Source: an uncultured Mollicutes bacterium (lineage in GTDB: Bacteria; Bacillota_I; Bacilli_A; Acholeplasmatales; Anaeroplasmataceae). Taken from it: a DNA stretch of 48,966 nt. The notes below the pieces were generated by a model. The model did not search any database. It was not told where the DNA came from and saw only the letters and a program-made list of their open reading frames with translations. Shown in pieces: positions 1 to 7,331 of this stretch. The stretch is from assembly GCA_900540175.1 (NCBI GenBank), contig UQFG01000012.1, positions 1 through 48,966 on the forward strand, written 5' to 3'. Within the stretch, counting starts at the first letter, position 1. Each line of letters begins with the position of its first letter. The position numbers and the translations under genes are program-made.

Positions 1-59
1 TAGTCAATTACATGATACAACTAACGGTATGTCTTTTCTATTGTTTATTGAGGGGAATC

Positions 60-88
60 CTTAAAGAGGTTCTCTTTTTTTCTTTAAG
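60..88 (+). terminator. Possible hairpin or terminator at the left edge
   Basis: An 8-bp inverted repeat (CTTAAAGA at 60-67, TCTTTAAG at 81-88) encloses a shorter AAAGAG/CTCTTT stem followed by a T-run. It could end a gene lying left of the window. No gene could be read in 1-113. Confidence 0.35.
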
Positions 89-113
89 TGTCAATTTTTA
101 TTTTACAACTTAT

Positions 114-223
114 AATTGTTGGTGCGCTTTATCAAAGTAAAGAATCAAAATGAATCCTATGCGTTTTTTCGAAAGATTGTTTCTTTGTTTGACTTACAAA
201 GGAACAATCTTTTTTTATTGTAA
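114..223 (+). repeat. Direct repeat, left copy: aldo/keto reductase 3' end plus terminator
   Basis: This stretch matches 3763-3870 almost base for base, with a handful of substitutions and one short indel. In the reductase frame it encodes the last residues VGALYQSKESK and a stop codon, then the same long hairpin terminator. Similarity starts abruptly at 114, so only the tail of the reductase gene is present here. The copy is a remnant of a second reductase gene or the scar of a recombination event. Confidence 0.9.
172..216 (+). terminator. Rho-independent terminator (left repeat copy)
   Basis: A 17-bp stem beginning AAAGATTG and closing in CAATCTTT, with one G-T pair and a loop of about 7 nt, is followed by a T-run. 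It is part of the left repeat copy. Confidence 0.85.
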
Positions 224-281
224 TCCTATATTGATTGTAGTGAACATATAACATTTGCTATAGAAACAGTCTGAAGCACTT

Positions 282-494
282 ATGACAAAATATATACCGA
301 TACTTATAAGCATGAAAGTGTTCCTAAAAGAACATTATAAATTTGAGAAATTAGAATCAATTGATAAATATCCATTGAATTTAAATGATAGCTTAACTAA
401 ATTCTATAAAAAAATATTATCTGTAATTAATTTAAATAATCTTACTACTGCAGGAAAGAGTAAAGATTTATACTGTGTTAGAAAAAAACTTTGA
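282..494 (+). pseudogene. Truncated AT-rich reading frame, possible gene fragment
   Basis: A 70-codon frame, much richer in A and T than the genes around it, runs into the start region of the AbiEii-like gene and stops there in a different frame. No ribosome site is evident before its ATG. The translation (KYPLNLNDSL, NLTTAGKSKD) looks protein-like rather than random, so it may be the N-terminal remnant of a larger gene cut at about position 490 by the rearrangement that brought in the downstream gene. I do not recognise the family with any certainty. Confidence 0.3.
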
Positions 495-1365
495 AAAGGT
501 TATGCGCCTTGCGGATATTTTGGAATTTCTATTTGCTTCAAAATGGAAAGACAAGCTTGCGCTTAAGGGCGGAACGGCTATCAATTTATTTTATCGTGAA
601 CTCCCGAGGCTTTCAGTAGATATTGATTTGGACTATATCGGCGACACGAAAGAGGAAATGGAAAAAGACAAGGAAGAAATGTGGACTTTCTTGCAAATGG
701 CATTATTCCAAAAGAATTATTCGTTTTCGCCGCAAAGTAAACGATATTTCGCTTTGGATTCCGCCGTTTTTCAATATATCAATAATGCGGGCAATCGAGA
801 TAATATCAAAATAGAAATAAACTATCTTGATAGAAAACACATCCTTCCGTTAAGCGATAAACCGATTAAAACTTTCGCCATTGAAAGCGACGTCAACGTA
901 AAAGTTTTAAGCGCGTGCGAACTGTATGGAAGTAAACTTGCAGCACTTATAGGTCGTTGCAAGCCAAGAGATATTTACGACGTTTACGGTTTAATTGAAA
1001 GCGACATGATCAAAGACAAAGAAATGCTAAAAAAATGCACCATTTTTTATAACTGTATCGGTGGAGAGGCTAGTATTTGCGACGTTTCACTTGATATTTT
1101 AGACGGTGTTACGGATAGGGATATCAACAGACAATTAAAACCCATGCTTAACAAAAATGAGCGTTTCAAAAAAGACGTGGCAATCGCTTCAATAAAAGAA
1201 TATTTACAAGCCTTACTTGTGCTTAGCGATAACGAAAAAGAATTTGTCAAAGAGTTTGCGAATAAAAACTATCGCCCCGAACTTTTATTTGACGATAAGG
1301 AAATTTTAAACCGTATCTTTTCGCACCCAATGGCATTGTGGCGAATTAAAGAAAATAACAATTAA
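475..1365 (+). CDS. AbiEii/AbiGii-type nucleotidyltransferase toxin, N-terminus unclear
   Basis: This 296-residue protein belongs to the nucleotidyltransferase fold of the AbiEii/AbiGii toxins, which act with a winged-helix AbiEi-type antitoxin in type IV toxin-antitoxin and abortive-infection loci. The signature is GGTAIN at about residues 32-37 followed by SVDIDLDY at about 48-55, whose aspartates bind metal. The later KVLSACELYGSKLAAL helix and the GRCKPRDIYD segment are also typical of the family. The start is uncertain: GTG at 475 has no well-placed Shine-Dalgarno sequence, and the frame stays open without a good start back to 436, so the natural N-terminus may be lost. No antitoxin gene is adjacent. 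Its activity in this strain is doubtful. Confidence 0.75.
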   Translation: MLEKNFEKVMRLADILEFLFASKWKDKLALKGGTAINLFYRELPRLSVDIDLDYIGDTKEEMEKDKEEMWTFLQMALFQKNYSFSPQSKRYFALDSAVFQYINNAGNRDNIKIEINYLDRKHILPLSDKPIKTFAIESDVNVKVLSACELYGSKLAALIGRCKPRDIYDVYGLIESDMIKDKEMLKKCTIFYNCIGGEASICDVSLDILDGVTDRDINRQLKPMLNKNERFKKDVAIASIKEYLQALLVLSDNEKEFVKEFANKNYRPELLFDDKEILNRIFSHPMALWRIKENNN

Positions 1366-1438
1366 AAATATGACGGAAATTCTCCTATATACTTAGGATA
1401 AAATCAAAGGGATTTGATCAAAACCGAAGGAGAAACGA

Positions 1439-1832
1439 ATGGCCAAAAAAATATTTACGTCATATTTTTGGGATAAGGAAGAACATAAAAAGTGGGTAGC
1501 AAAATTAACCAATGATATGCATTCAAAAAGATGCTTTTGAAGCCACGTGTGATCCCATTCGTTGGGATGAAAACTAGACACAATGATAGTGGATGGTATT
1601 ACCAAAAACGACAAAATAATTGTGGTTATTGCTGCAGATGATACATATAAAGCCGAAAATTGTATCGGTGGTGTTGGGAAAGAAACTAAACTTTGGCACA
1701 CACGTTTTTTTAAAAATGATAAAAAGTATTGTTTCAATTTTAAGAGAAAAAACAAAAGTCCCTGCATACTTAGATTTTACTATTGGGAGTTATAATGATA
1801 ATCTCAACGAATTTGCAATAGGATTATTATAA
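1439..1832 (+). pseudogene. TIR/SEFIR-like domain protein, frameshifted remnant
   Basis: A good ribosome site (AAGGAG, 1427-1432) precedes ATG 1439, and the frame begins MAKKIFTSYFWDKEEHKKWV, the strand-A pattern of TIR/SEFIR domain proteins of Bacillota. It stops after about 30 codons. Matching pieces continue in other frames: KDAFEATCD with a stop near 1577, then ITKNDKIIVVIAADDTYKAE and CIGGVGKE from about 1595, then REKTKVPAYLD in a third frame to about 1832. At least two frameshifts are needed to join them. TIR domains commonly serve as NAD-degrading effectors in bacterial defence; this copy can no longer be made. Family assignment is by motif memory. Confidence 0.65.
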
Positions 1833-1870
1833 TGAATAAAAAACTAAAAAAATTTATTGGAGGGTTTAAA

Positions 1871-2746
1871 GTGAGCGGTAAAAATATAAATTTATTTTTG
1901 ATAGACGGAAAAGCGATCGGCAGAATGAAATGTACCATAGCCAATTGGACGGGGATTGCTTATAAAATTCCAAGAACGGAGATCGAACGAAGCCGCGATC
2001 GAAAAGACCTTAGCCAAAGTGGTGTTTACTTTCTTTTTGGAACCGATGAAGAAACAGAAAAACAAGTCGTTTATATCGGACAAGCAGGCATCAGAAAAAA
2101 TGGAGAGGGTATACTAGGACGTCTTTTGGAACACAATCGCAGTATCGAAAAAGACTATTGGAATGAAGCGGTTGTATTTACTACCCAAAACGATTCCTTT
2201 GGTCCCACCGAAATCAGCTATCTTGAGCATACATTCTGCAATCTTGCCCGACAAGCGAACCGATACGAAGTTAAAAACGCGAATGATCCGACAAGCGGAA
2301 ATATCACAGAGGAAAAAGAAAGCGAACTGGAAGAGTTTATTGATTATGCTAAGACGGTGATGGTTGTTTTTGGTCATAAGGTATTTGAACCGCTAATCGA
2401 AAAAAATAAAGATTGTTTTGATCAATCGGGACCGGAAAAAGAAGGTGTTGAATTGTTTTGTCATGAACGAAACATTGCTGCTAGTTGCATTAGAACAACA
2501 GAAGGTTTTGTATTGATAAAAGGTAGTTTATTGGCCTTGGCGCCGACCAAAAGCTGCCCTCAAAGTATCAAGAAAAAACGAGATCAATATGCCAATAAAA
2601 TTGATGAAAAAGGAGAATTGTTAGAAGATATCTTATTTGATAGTCCTTCCGGGGCCATCTGTTTTGCCACATTCTCCAGTCGAAACGGATATACTTCTTG
2701 GAAAACAAGAGAGGGTGTTTTGTTGAAAGATTTACTGAAACAGTAA
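1871..2746 (+). CDS. GIY-YIG nuclease-family protein with C-terminal DUF4357
   Basis: The product has 291 residues. The start is set at GTG 1871, preceded by GGAGGG (1859-1864) with a 6-nt spacer; the N-terminus then reads MSGKNINLFLIDG, as usual in this family, whereas an ATG at 1832 lacks a ribosome site. The GIY-YIG core is visible as SGVYFLFG at about 55-62 and VVYIGQAG at about 72-79, with a conserved arginine and glutamate further on (LGRLLEH and EISYLEH). The C-terminal part (FVLIKGSLLAL, SPSGAICF, NGYTSWKTREG) matches DUF4357. Such proteins are found in restriction and defence neighbourhoods. It follows the TIR-like remnant directly and may have been cotranscribed with it. Confidence 0.8.
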   Translation: MSGKNINLFLIDGKAIGRMKCTIANWTGIAYKIPRTEIERSRDRKDLSQSGVYFLFGTDEETEKQVVYIGQAGIRKNGEGILGRLLEHNRSIEKDYWNEAVVFTTQNDSFGPTEISYLEHTFCNLARQANRYEVKNANDPTSGNITEEKESELEEFIDYAKTVMVVFGHKVFEPLIEKNKDCFDQSGPEKEGVELFCHERNIAASCIRTTEGFVLIKGSLLALAPTKSCPQSIKKKRDQYANKIDEKGELLEDILFDSPSGAICFATFSSRNGYTSWKTREGVLLKDLLKQ

Positions 2747-2815
2747 AAGCCGATTGAAACAAACGGTATTGTTTTGAAAGTAAGAAAAACCAATGAAAGA
2801 AGGAGAAGAGAGAAG

Positions 2816-3802
2816 ATGAAGTATGTTGAATTGGGAAATACGGGAATAAAGGTTTCCAAAATCTGCATCGGCGGAATGTCTTTTGGAGAAGCGTCCAGTG
2901 ATTTTCATGAATGGATATTAAATCAAGAACAAACAACGGCCATGATCAAACGGGCATGGGAATTGGGTGTTAATTTCATAGATACCGCAAATACGTATGC
3001 CCATGGGACAAGTGAGATTTTCATCGGGAATGCGTTGAAAGAATTAGGAATCCCAAGAGATCAGATCATCATTGCCTCCAAGGTGTATTTTAATGAAGGA
3101 AAACTGTCGAAAAAAGCCATTCTAAGAGAAATCGATGCGACTTTGAAACGACTTCAAACCGATTATTTGGATCTTTATCAAATCCATCGGTTTGATTACG
3201 ATACACCGATTGAAGAAACCATGGAAGTCTTAAATGAATTGGTTCAATCGAAAAAAGTACGGGCAATCGGTGCTTCGGCGATGTTCGGTTATCAATTTCA
3301 TAATATGCAGGAAGTGGCGTTAAAAAACGGCTGGACGTTATTCAGCACCATGCAAAATCACTATAACCTACTTTATCGGGAAGACGAACGGGAATTGATT
3401 CCGATTTGCAACCAATACGGCGTCTCCCTAATTCCTTATTCGCCGCTTGCCGGAGGACACTTGACCCATTTGGCTTGGCAAAGCGATTCCAAGCGATCTT
3501 TAACCGACCGAACGTTAAGAAGTAAGTATGACCATGCCAAAGAAAATGATCTATTGATTATCGAAAGAGTCAGCGAACTTGCCCAAAAATATCAAGTATC
3601 CATGGCCCAAATCGCGCTTGCCTGGTTATTTAAAAAAGGAATTGCCTCGGCCATCGTCGGAGCAACCAAGATCAACCATTTTGAAGATGCGGTTCAAGCA
3701 GTGGATTTAAATCTATCGGATGAAGATGCCTCCTATTTGGAAGAATTGTACGCTCCTCATGAAATTGTCGGGGCACTTTATCAAAGTAAAGAATCAAAAT
3801 AA
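2816..3802 (+). CDS. Aldo/keto reductase
   Basis: This is a 328-residue NADPH-dependent oxidoreductase of the aldo/keto reductase superfamily, of the kind close to Bacillus general stress protein 69 and voltage-gated potassium channel beta subunits. The start is ATG 2816 after GAAGGAG; the longer frame upstream adds a basic, non-conserved leader. Catalytic residues are in place: Asp and Tyr in FIDTANTYAHG, Lys in IIASKVYF and His in YQIHRFDY. The C-terminal SAIVGATK segment binds the cofactor phosphate. The last 12 codons and the following terminator are duplicated at 114-223. The physiological substrate cannot be told from the sequence. Confidence 0.9.
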   Translation: MKYVELGNTGIKVSKICIGGMSFGEASSDFHEWILNQEQTTAMIKRAWELGVNFIDTANTYAHGTSEIFIGNALKELGIPRDQIIIASKVYFNEGKLSKKAILREIDATLKRLQTDYLDLYQIHRFDYDTPIEETMEVLNELVQSKKVRAIGASAMFGYQFHNMQEVALKNGWTLFSTMQNHYNLLYREDERELIPICNQYGVSLIPYSPLAGGHLTHLAWQSDSKRSLTDRTLRSKYDHAKENDLLIIERVSELAQKYQVSMAQIALAWLFKKGIASAIVGATKINHFEDAVQAVDLNLSDEDASYLEELYAPHEIVGALYQSKESK

Positions 3803-3870
3803 TTTATAGCGTTTTTTCGAAAGATTGTTTCTTTGTTCAACTTACAAAGGAACAATCTTTTTTATTGTAA
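3763..3870 (+). repeat. Direct repeat, right copy: aldo/keto reductase 3' end plus terminator
   Basis: This is the intact partner of the 114-223 copy, here in its natural place at the end of the reductase gene. The two copies bracket about 3.5 kb that includes the defence-type genes and the full reductase gene, so recombination between them would delete that segment and leave one copy. Confidence 0.9.
3820..3863 (+). terminator. Rho-independent terminator of the aldo/keto reductase gene
   Basis: A 17-bp stem with one G-T pair, a loop of about 7 nt and a T-run lies 18 bp after the reductase stop codon and just before the marR promoter. Confidence 0.9.
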
Positions 3871-3883
3871 AAAAGAAAAATAG

Positions 3884-3922
3884 TTGAAAAAAGTTCAAAA
3901 TCGTACTATAATTAAAGTACGA
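3884..3922 (+). promoter_or_regulatory. Promoter with palindromic MarR-type operator over the -10
   Basis: TTGAAA (3884-3889) and TATAAT (3907-3912) are 17 bp apart. A perfect palindrome, TCGTACT at 3901-3907 and AGTACGA at 3916-3922, encloses the -10 box. The size and place fit an operator bound by the MarR-family product of the first gene, giving self-repression of the whole operon. Confidence 0.85.
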
Positions 3923-3953
3923 AACAGAACTTTTAACAGAAGGGAGACAACCG

Positions 3954-4370
3954 ATGGATGCCAAACTGTTTTTTTACGAATTGGGAAAAGTAATCTATCA
4001 TATCGATGCCGTGTATGATGATTTTGCCAAACAAAGCGGTGTTGCCCCGACGCTTCTTTGGATTTTGTATGCGTTAAATGACGGCCGTTCGCATACGCAA
4101 AAAGAGATTTGTCAGGACTGGGAATTACCGAAAAGTACCGTCAATACCATCATAACGGAACTGAAACAACACGGCTATCTTGTGCTTCGGCCGATCAAAG
4201 GAAAAAGAAGAGAAATGACGATTCTGTTGACGAAAGACGGGCGAAATTATGCGAATTTGTTGTTAGATGGAATTTATAAAAAAGAAGCGGAAGTTTTTCA
4301 GTCGTTATCAACAGAAGATCAAAACGTTTTAATTTATTTAAAGAAAACGGTAGACTTATTAAAGAGGTGA
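3954..4370 (+). CDS. MarR-family transcriptional regulator
   Basis: A 138-residue winged-helix repressor and first gene of a five-gene redox operon. AAGGGAG lies just before ATG 3954. The recognition region reads QKEICQDWELPKSTVNTII at about 49-67, followed by the wing (LRPIKGKRREMTILLTKDG, about 78-96), both typical of MarR proteins; the terminal helices would form the dimer. There is no obvious cysteine-based redox sensor motif, although Cys lies within the recognition segment. It probably senses electrophiles, quinones or aromatic acids and represses its own operon through the palindrome over the -10. The stop codon overlaps the ribosome site of the next gene, so the two are translationally linked. 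Confidence 0.88.
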   Translation: MDAKLFFYELGKVIYHIDAVYDDFAKQSGVAPTLLWILYALNDGRSHTQKEICQDWELPKSTVNTIITELKQHGYLVLRPIKGKRREMTILLTKDGRNYANLLLDGIYKKEAEVFQSLSTEDQNVLIYLKKTVDLLKR

Positions 4371-4375
4371 GAACA

Positions 4376-4909
4376 ATGAAAATAACGGTTTTACTGGGAA
4401 GTCCGCATAAAAACGGATCCTCCAATACTTTAGCCAATGAATTCATCAAAGGAGCCAAAGAAAACGGGCATGATGTCGTTGTTTTGGATGTTGCGCATAT
4501 GAAAATCCATCCTTGTTTGGGCTGTGATGTATGCAAAATGAACGGAAGATGCGTGCATAAAGACGACAATCTTACCGTACGGGATGCTCTTTTACAAACG
4601 GATCTGGCGGTTTTTGTAACGCCCATTTATTATTTCGGTATGAGTGCGCAATTAAAAGCGGTCATCGATCGTTTTTACAGTTACACCATGCGCCTTTCGG
4701 AAAAGAGGCTGAAAACAATTTTGATTACAGCCGCTTGGGATACCGATCCGGATGTCATGCCGTATACGGCCGAACATTACAAGAAAATCTGTCGGTATAT
4801 GAATTTCGAGAATGTAGGGATGGTTTTGGGAACCGGTTGCGGAAATCCTGCCATGACCAAAGCCAGTCCTCATATGAAAGAAGCCTATTTGCTCGGCAAA
4901 TCAATCTAA
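4376..4909 (+). CDS. NAD(P)H-dependent FMN reductase, flavodoxin-like fold
   Basis: This 177-residue protein belongs to the NADPH-dependent FMN reductase/iron-sulfur flavoprotein group. It begins MKITVLLGSPHKNGSSNT, where GSPHKNGSSNT is the FMN phosphate-binding loop, followed by CLGCDVCKMNGRC at about 48-60, a cysteine-rich segment usual in this subgroup, and TPIYYFGMSAQLKAVIDRFY at about 82-101. ATG 4376 is chosen because GAGGTGA sits just upstream, overlapping the marR stop. The likely role is two-electron reduction of quinones, nitro compounds or flavin, as part of the response controlled by the MarR protein. Confidence 0.88.
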   Translation: MKITVLLGSPHKNGSSNTLANEFIKGAKENGHDVVVLDVAHMKIHPCLGCDVCKMNGRCVHKDDNLTVRDALLQTDLAVFVTPIYYFGMSAQLKAVIDRFYSYTMRLSEKRLKTILITAAWDTDPDVMPYTAEHYKKICRYMNFENVGMVLGTGCGNPAMTKASPHMKEAYLLGKSI

Positions 4910-4934
4910 ATTGAGAATCGAAAGGAAAAGAAGT

Positions 4935-5795
4935 ATGTTCAATCAAAAATTAACACTGTATAATGGGGTGAAAATCCCTCAGTTGGGTTTGGGTACATGG
5001 TTTATAGACGATAAGGATGCCGCCGATGCCGTTTTAAATGCCCTTCAAATCGGTTATCGTCATATCGATACGGCCGAAGCGTACGGAAACGAACGTGGAG
5101 TCGGAGAAGGAATCCGTCGGTCGGGTATTAAAAGAGAAGAGATCTTTTTACAGACGAAATTACACGCGGAAGTGAAAACGTACGAAGAAGCCGTTTCGGA
5201 AATCGAGCGTTCCTTCGAAAAATTGGGTGTGGATTATATTGATTTGATGATCATTCATGCTCCGCAGCCTTGGCAGAACTTCCGAGACGGGAATCATTAC
5301 GAATCCGGTAATTTGGCAGCCTGGAAAGCCCTATCCGACTATTACAAAGCCGGTAAAATCAAAGCCATCGGTGTTTCCAATTTCGAAAAAGAAGATTTGG
5401 ACAATTTAATTAAAAATTCGGATATCAAACCGATGGTCAATCAGATTTTGTGCCATATTTCCAATACCGATTTCGATTTGATCGACTACTGTAAACAGAA
5501 TGAGATTGTAGTGGAAGCCTATTCGCCGATCGCTCACGGCGTGTTGTTGGAAAACAAAGAAATTCAAACGATGGCGGAAAAATACAACGTTTCCATCCCG
5601 CAACTTTGTATCCGTTATACGCTGCAATTGGGACTGGTTTCTTTACCGAAAACAGCCAATCCTTTGCATATGAAAAGCAATGCTTCCGTTGATTTTGAAA
5701 TCTGCGAAGAAGATATGAAAACGTTGTGTGAAATCGATAAAATCCACAGTTACGGCGAATTTATGGCTTTCCCTTGTTATTCCAAACAAGTCTGA
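4935..5795 (+). CDS. Aldo/keto reductase (2,5-diketo-D-gluconate reductase type)
   Basis: A 286-residue aldo/keto reductase of the AKR5-like type, distinct from the reductase at 2816-3802. The start is ATG 4935 after AAAGGAAAAG. The tetrad residues are present: Asp and Tyr in HIDTAEAYGNE, Lys in FLQTKLHAE, His in MIIHAPQPW. The C-terminal SLPKTANP loop is a slightly changed form of the usual IPKS cofactor loop. It is the third gene of the MarR operon, where it probably reduces reactive aldehydes or ketones. The exact substrate cannot be read from sequence. Confidence 0.9.
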   Translation: MFNQKLTLYNGVKIPQLGLGTWFIDDKDAADAVLNALQIGYRHIDTAEAYGNERGVGEGIRRSGIKREEIFLQTKLHAEVKTYEEAVSEIERSFEKLGVDYIDLMIIHAPQPWQNFRDGNHYESGNLAAWKALSDYYKAGKIKAIGVSNFEKEDLDNLIKNSDIKPMVNQILCHISNTDFDLIDYCKQNEIVVEAYSPIAHGVLLENKEIQTMAEKYNVSIPQLCIRYTLQLGLVSLPKTANPLHMKSNASVDFEICEEDMKTLCEIDKIHSYGEFMAFPCYSKQV

Positions 5796-5810
5796 TTGGA
5801 GAAGGTATAT

Positions 5811-6386
5811 ATGAAAAGAAAAATTCAAATGGTCGTTTGTTCTGTTTTGGCTTTGTTTTTGTTCGGTTGTAAAACGAATTCAAATGATCCGATTTCAAGT
5901 AGCGATGCGGTTTTGGTTGCTTATTTTTCCGCAACCGGCACGACCGAAAGCGTCGCGGAAAAAATTTCTCTTTCCATAGGAGCTACGTTGTATGAAATCG
6001 TACCGATGATTCCTTATACGACAGAAGATTTAAATTACAACAACAGCAACAGTCGAACCAGCCAAGAACAAAACGATCCGACCTGTCGGCCGGAAATAAA
6101 CGGCCCTCTTTTGGATATGGCCGAATACGATGTTGTTTTGATCGGCTATCCAATTTGGTGGGGTGAAGCACCTAAAATCATCTATACTTTTTTGGAATCG
6201 TATGATTTTTCCGGAAAAACCATTCTCCCGTTTTGCACATCCGGAAGCAGCGGGATCGGTTTGAGTGCGCAACATTTGGCATCTTCGACCGATGGAGCCA
6301 ATTGGCGTGAAGGAAGACGATTTTCCGGTAACGTCACGCAAAGTGTCATCGATGATTATTTGAAAGAATTCGAAAGAAGGAGATAA
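5811..6386 (+). CDS. Flavodoxin-like lipoprotein
   Basis: The 191-residue product has a lipoprotein signal peptide (MKRKIQMVV, hydrophobic core, lipobox LFGC with Cys at about 22). A flavodoxin domain follows: VAYFSATGTTESVAEKI at about 43-59 is the FMN phosphate loop, and IGYPIWWGEAPKII at about 109-122 and FCTSGSSGIG at about 143-152 are the other FMN-contacting loops. ATG 5811 follows GGAGAAGG. It would be anchored outside the membrane, an unusual place for a flavodoxin but seen in several anaerobic Bacillota. It may pass electrons to extracellular quinone-like compounds, in keeping with the operon theme. Confidence 0.85.
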   Translation: MKRKIQMVVCSVLALFLFGCKTNSNDPISSSDAVLVAYFSATGTTESVAEKISLSIGATLYEIVPMIPYTTEDLNYNNSNSRTSQEQNDPTCRPEINGPLLDMAEYDVVLIGYPIWWGEAPKIIYTFLESYDFSGKTILPFCTSGSSGIGLSAQHLASSTDGANWREGRRFSGNVTQSVIDDYLKEFERRR

Positions 6387-6389
6387 CAA

Positions 6390-7139
6390 ATGAAAGTAAA
6401 ACAAACGGCAGGTAGAAAAGAACTGGGGCAATTCGCCCCTCAGTTTGCAGCCTTAAACGACGATGTTTTATTCGGTGAGGTTTGGTCGGGCGATGAAATC
6501 TCGTTGCGGGAACGTTCGATCATTACCGTAATTGCCTTGATGGCGCAAGGCCTTGTCGATGCCTCTTTCAAATACCATTTGGAAAATGCCAAAAACAATG
6601 GGATTACCAGAGAAGAAATCGCCGCGATTTTAACCCATGCCGCTTTTTATGCCGGGTGGCCCAAAGCATGGGCCGCGTTTCGAATGGCCGTCGAGGTATG
6701 GAATAAGAACGATTCAAGCAGTGAAAAAGCCGCCCATGCCGCTCAAATGGTTTTTCCGATCGGAGATGCCAACTGTCAATTTGCAAAGTATTTTATCGGT
6801 CAAAGTTATCTAGCCCCGATTTCCGTTCGGCAAGTTTCGATCTTCAATGTGACGTTTGAACCTCGATGTCGGAACAATTGGCATATTCATCATGCCAAAG
6901 AAGGCGGCGGACAAATTTTGATCTGTGTAGCTGGAAAAGGCTATTACCAGGAATGGGGAAAGCCGGCTCAACCTCTTCAAGCAGGCGACATCGTTCATAT
7001 TCCGTCCGGCGTCAAGCATTGGCACGGTGCCAAGAAAGATTCGTGGTTTTCTCATTTGGCAGTAGAAGTGCCGGCGGTAGAGGGAACGACGGAATGGTTG
7101 GAAGAAGTCAGTGACGAACATTACAACCAACTTCAATAG
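6390..7139 (+). CDS. Carboxymuconolactone decarboxylase-cupin fusion protein
   Basis: Two domains in 249 residues. Residues 1-110 form a carboxymuconolactone decarboxylase/AhpD-like domain (ERSIITVIALMAQG, then EEIAAILTHAAFYAGWPKAW) without the CxxC pair of true AhpD. Residues about 130-245 form a cupin: NWHIHHAKEGGGQILICVAG is motif 1 with the metal-binding His-His-Glu set, and GDIVHIPSGVKHWHGA is motif 2. ATG 6390 lies three bases after the previous stop codon, with GAAGGAG overlapping that gene's end. The fusion is common in MarR/aldo-keto-reductase operons. A catalytic role on small aromatic or lactone compounds is plausible but not shown. Confidence 0.87.
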   Translation: MKVKQTAGRKELGQFAPQFAALNDDVLFGEVWSGDEISLRERSIITVIALMAQGLVDASFKYHLENAKNNGITREEIAAILTHAAFYAGWPKAWAAFRMAVEVWNKNDSSSEKAAHAAQMVFPIGDANCQFAKYFIGQSYLAPISVRQVSIFNVTFEPRCRNNWHIHHAKEGGGQILICVAGKGYYQEWGKPAQPLQAGDIVHIPSGVKHWHGAKKDSWFSHLAVEVPAVEGTTEWLEEVSDEHYNQLQ

Positions 7140-7183
7140 AAAAACATTGATTTGTTAAGTTTAAAAAAGGATTGCGGTAATTC

Positions 7184-7214
7184 GGATGAAGAAACGAAAA
7201 CAGTTTTTTCATCC
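7184..7214 (+). other. Hairpin after the MarR operon
   Basis: GGATGAAGAAAC and GTTTTTTCATCC form an imperfect 12-bp stem 45 bp after the operon's last stop codon. It lacks a following T-run, so it is more likely an RNA-stabilising hairpin than a terminator. Confidence 0.4.
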
Positions 7215-7280
7215 AGGCTGATCTTTTTACTTTTTGGAAGAAGTAGAGAGAATTTACATTCGATTCCAATCGATAAAACA

Positions 7281-7331
7281 AAAAAATGTCCGAAGAACAG
7301 GGAAGAAAACGCTGTTTTTCGGACGTTTTTT
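7281..7331. terminator. Bidirectional terminator between converging genes
   Basis: A 13-bp stem with one mismatch (GTCCGAAGAACAG at 7288-7300, CTGTTTTTCGGAC at 7312-7324) has an A-run on its left and a T-run on its right, so it can end transcripts from either side: the MarR operon and the minus-strand gene 7330-7896. Confidence 0.85.

Noticed and set aside
114..3870. Repeats as attL/attR of an integrative element
   Set aside because: No integrase lies between them, and the partial gene copy is on the wrong side of the intact gene for normal 3'-end integration.
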